Assembly (NCBI GenBank): GCA_022564635.1
Contig: JADFLA010000005.1
Coordinates: 1 to 48,771, forward strand
Direction of reading: 5' to 3'
DNA: 48,771 nt
From: Nanobdellota archaeon
Lineage (GTDB): Archaea > Nanobdellota > Nanobdellia > Woesearchaeales > GW2011-AR4
Below are positions 48,190-48,771 of the stretch, piece after piece. Each line of letters opens with the position of its first letter. Position 1 is the stretch's first letter. The position numbers and the translations under genes were made by a program. Below the pieces are notes generated by a model. It did not search any database, had not been told where the DNA came from, and saw nothing but the letters and a program-made list of their open reading frames with translations.

Positions 48190-48771
48190 CTTTTCCTACC
48201 TCTGCAATTTCTTTGTCATATTCAGGATTGTCAATCTTGATTTCTTCAAGCTTTCCTCTTTGCGTTTCAAGTATTTGCTCTAAAAGAGTCTTCACCTTGG
48301 CTTCATCAACTTGTTTTAATCCAAGCAATTCCTTAAGTGCAGCACTTACGTGCGGTATGTATTTTTCAATATAGCTTCTTTTTTGACTTTCAGCATTGAT
48401 TCTTTTCTTTTTATTTACATATATGCCGAGTTTTCTGCCGCATTCTTGCAATGCAAGCTTAGCTTCTTTGATAATTTCTGGATAATGTGCTATTGCTTCC
48501 TTACTTTCTGAAGTAAAAGGGACCCAGACAGAACCAATATGGACTACAAGGGTAACAGGACCAACAGGTAATGCTCCTCTACTCTGGCTTAATCCATAAT
48601 TCCTCCAGGTAGTGTTAATAACGGACTTTGTTACTGCGCATGCACCTTGTTGATATAATAAAGGAACCCTATTTGCATATCTATAAAGATTCATAGATCC
48701 TTCTGCATTTTGTTGGCCACCATAAGCTATTCCTACCTCGACAACAAATGGATTACCTCTATAAACACTAG
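48173..48771 (-). CDS. top6B: DNA topoisomerase VI subunit B, C-terminal part, truncated by window edge
   Basis: Frame continues to the edge: SVYRGNPFVVEVGIAYGGQQNAEGSMNLYRYANRVPLLYQQGACAVTKSV; overlaps top6A start. Confidence 0.93.
   Translation of the reverse strand, partial: SVYRGNPFVVEVGIAYGGQQNAEGSMNLYRYANRVPLLYQQGACAVTKSVINTTWRNYGLSQSRGALPVGPVTLVVHIGSVWVPFTSESKEAIAHYPEIIKEAKLALQECGRKLGIYVNKKKRINAESQKRSYIEKYIPHVSAALKELLGLKQVDEAKVKTLLEQILETQRGKLEEIKIDNPEYDKEIAEVGKDEGEE

Noticed and set aside
1-48771. CRISPR array
   Set aside because: No regularly spaced direct repeats of CRISPR length seen; the 55-bp TTGCGTTT series has only a 9-bp conserved core and no cas genes nearby.

Overview
This is an AT-rich archaeal chromosome segment, most likely from a DPANN-type lineage such as Woesearchaeota or Pacearchaeota. 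That placement is an inference from gene content, not a database result. Core genes recognised include polX, adk, map, folC, mre11-like, aCPSF1 beta-CASP nuclease, proteasome beta, TrmB, Top6A and the C-terminal end of Top6B. There is one tRNA, read as Arg(TCG) with an unusual C33. The accessory content falls into four parts. (1) A defense island at about 12.6-27.5 kb holds MazEF, a Cas4-like/DUF2779 dual-nuclease protein, a DUF262/HNH GmrSD-like protein, a type I R-M operon (R-S-M) whose last gene is a translationally coupled GIY-YIG protein, RadC, a three-domain PIN-GNAT-EVE/ASCH-like protein with an ASCH-like partner, a truncated radC copy, and an AbrB/PIN TA pair. The PIN-GNAT-EVE cassette sits between a radC duplication and 40-bp direct repeats carrying an ATGTCCAGTG motif. 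(2) A family of lipobox proteins with Glu/Pro-rich linkers includes two related secreted proteins that resemble a degenerate M23 fold, plus a duplicated promoter and signal-peptide cassette. (3) There are further TA loci (RelBE-like and VapBC-like); the VapBC-like locus is packed with perfect hairpins and a GC-rich insert between antitoxin and toxin. (4) Several genes look split by single-nucleotide homopolymer indels, including a kinase-like gene, a lipoprotein and a small membrane protein. Two small Cys-rich ORFs not in the supplied track are also reported. All family calls come from reading motifs by eye; no searches or folding were run.
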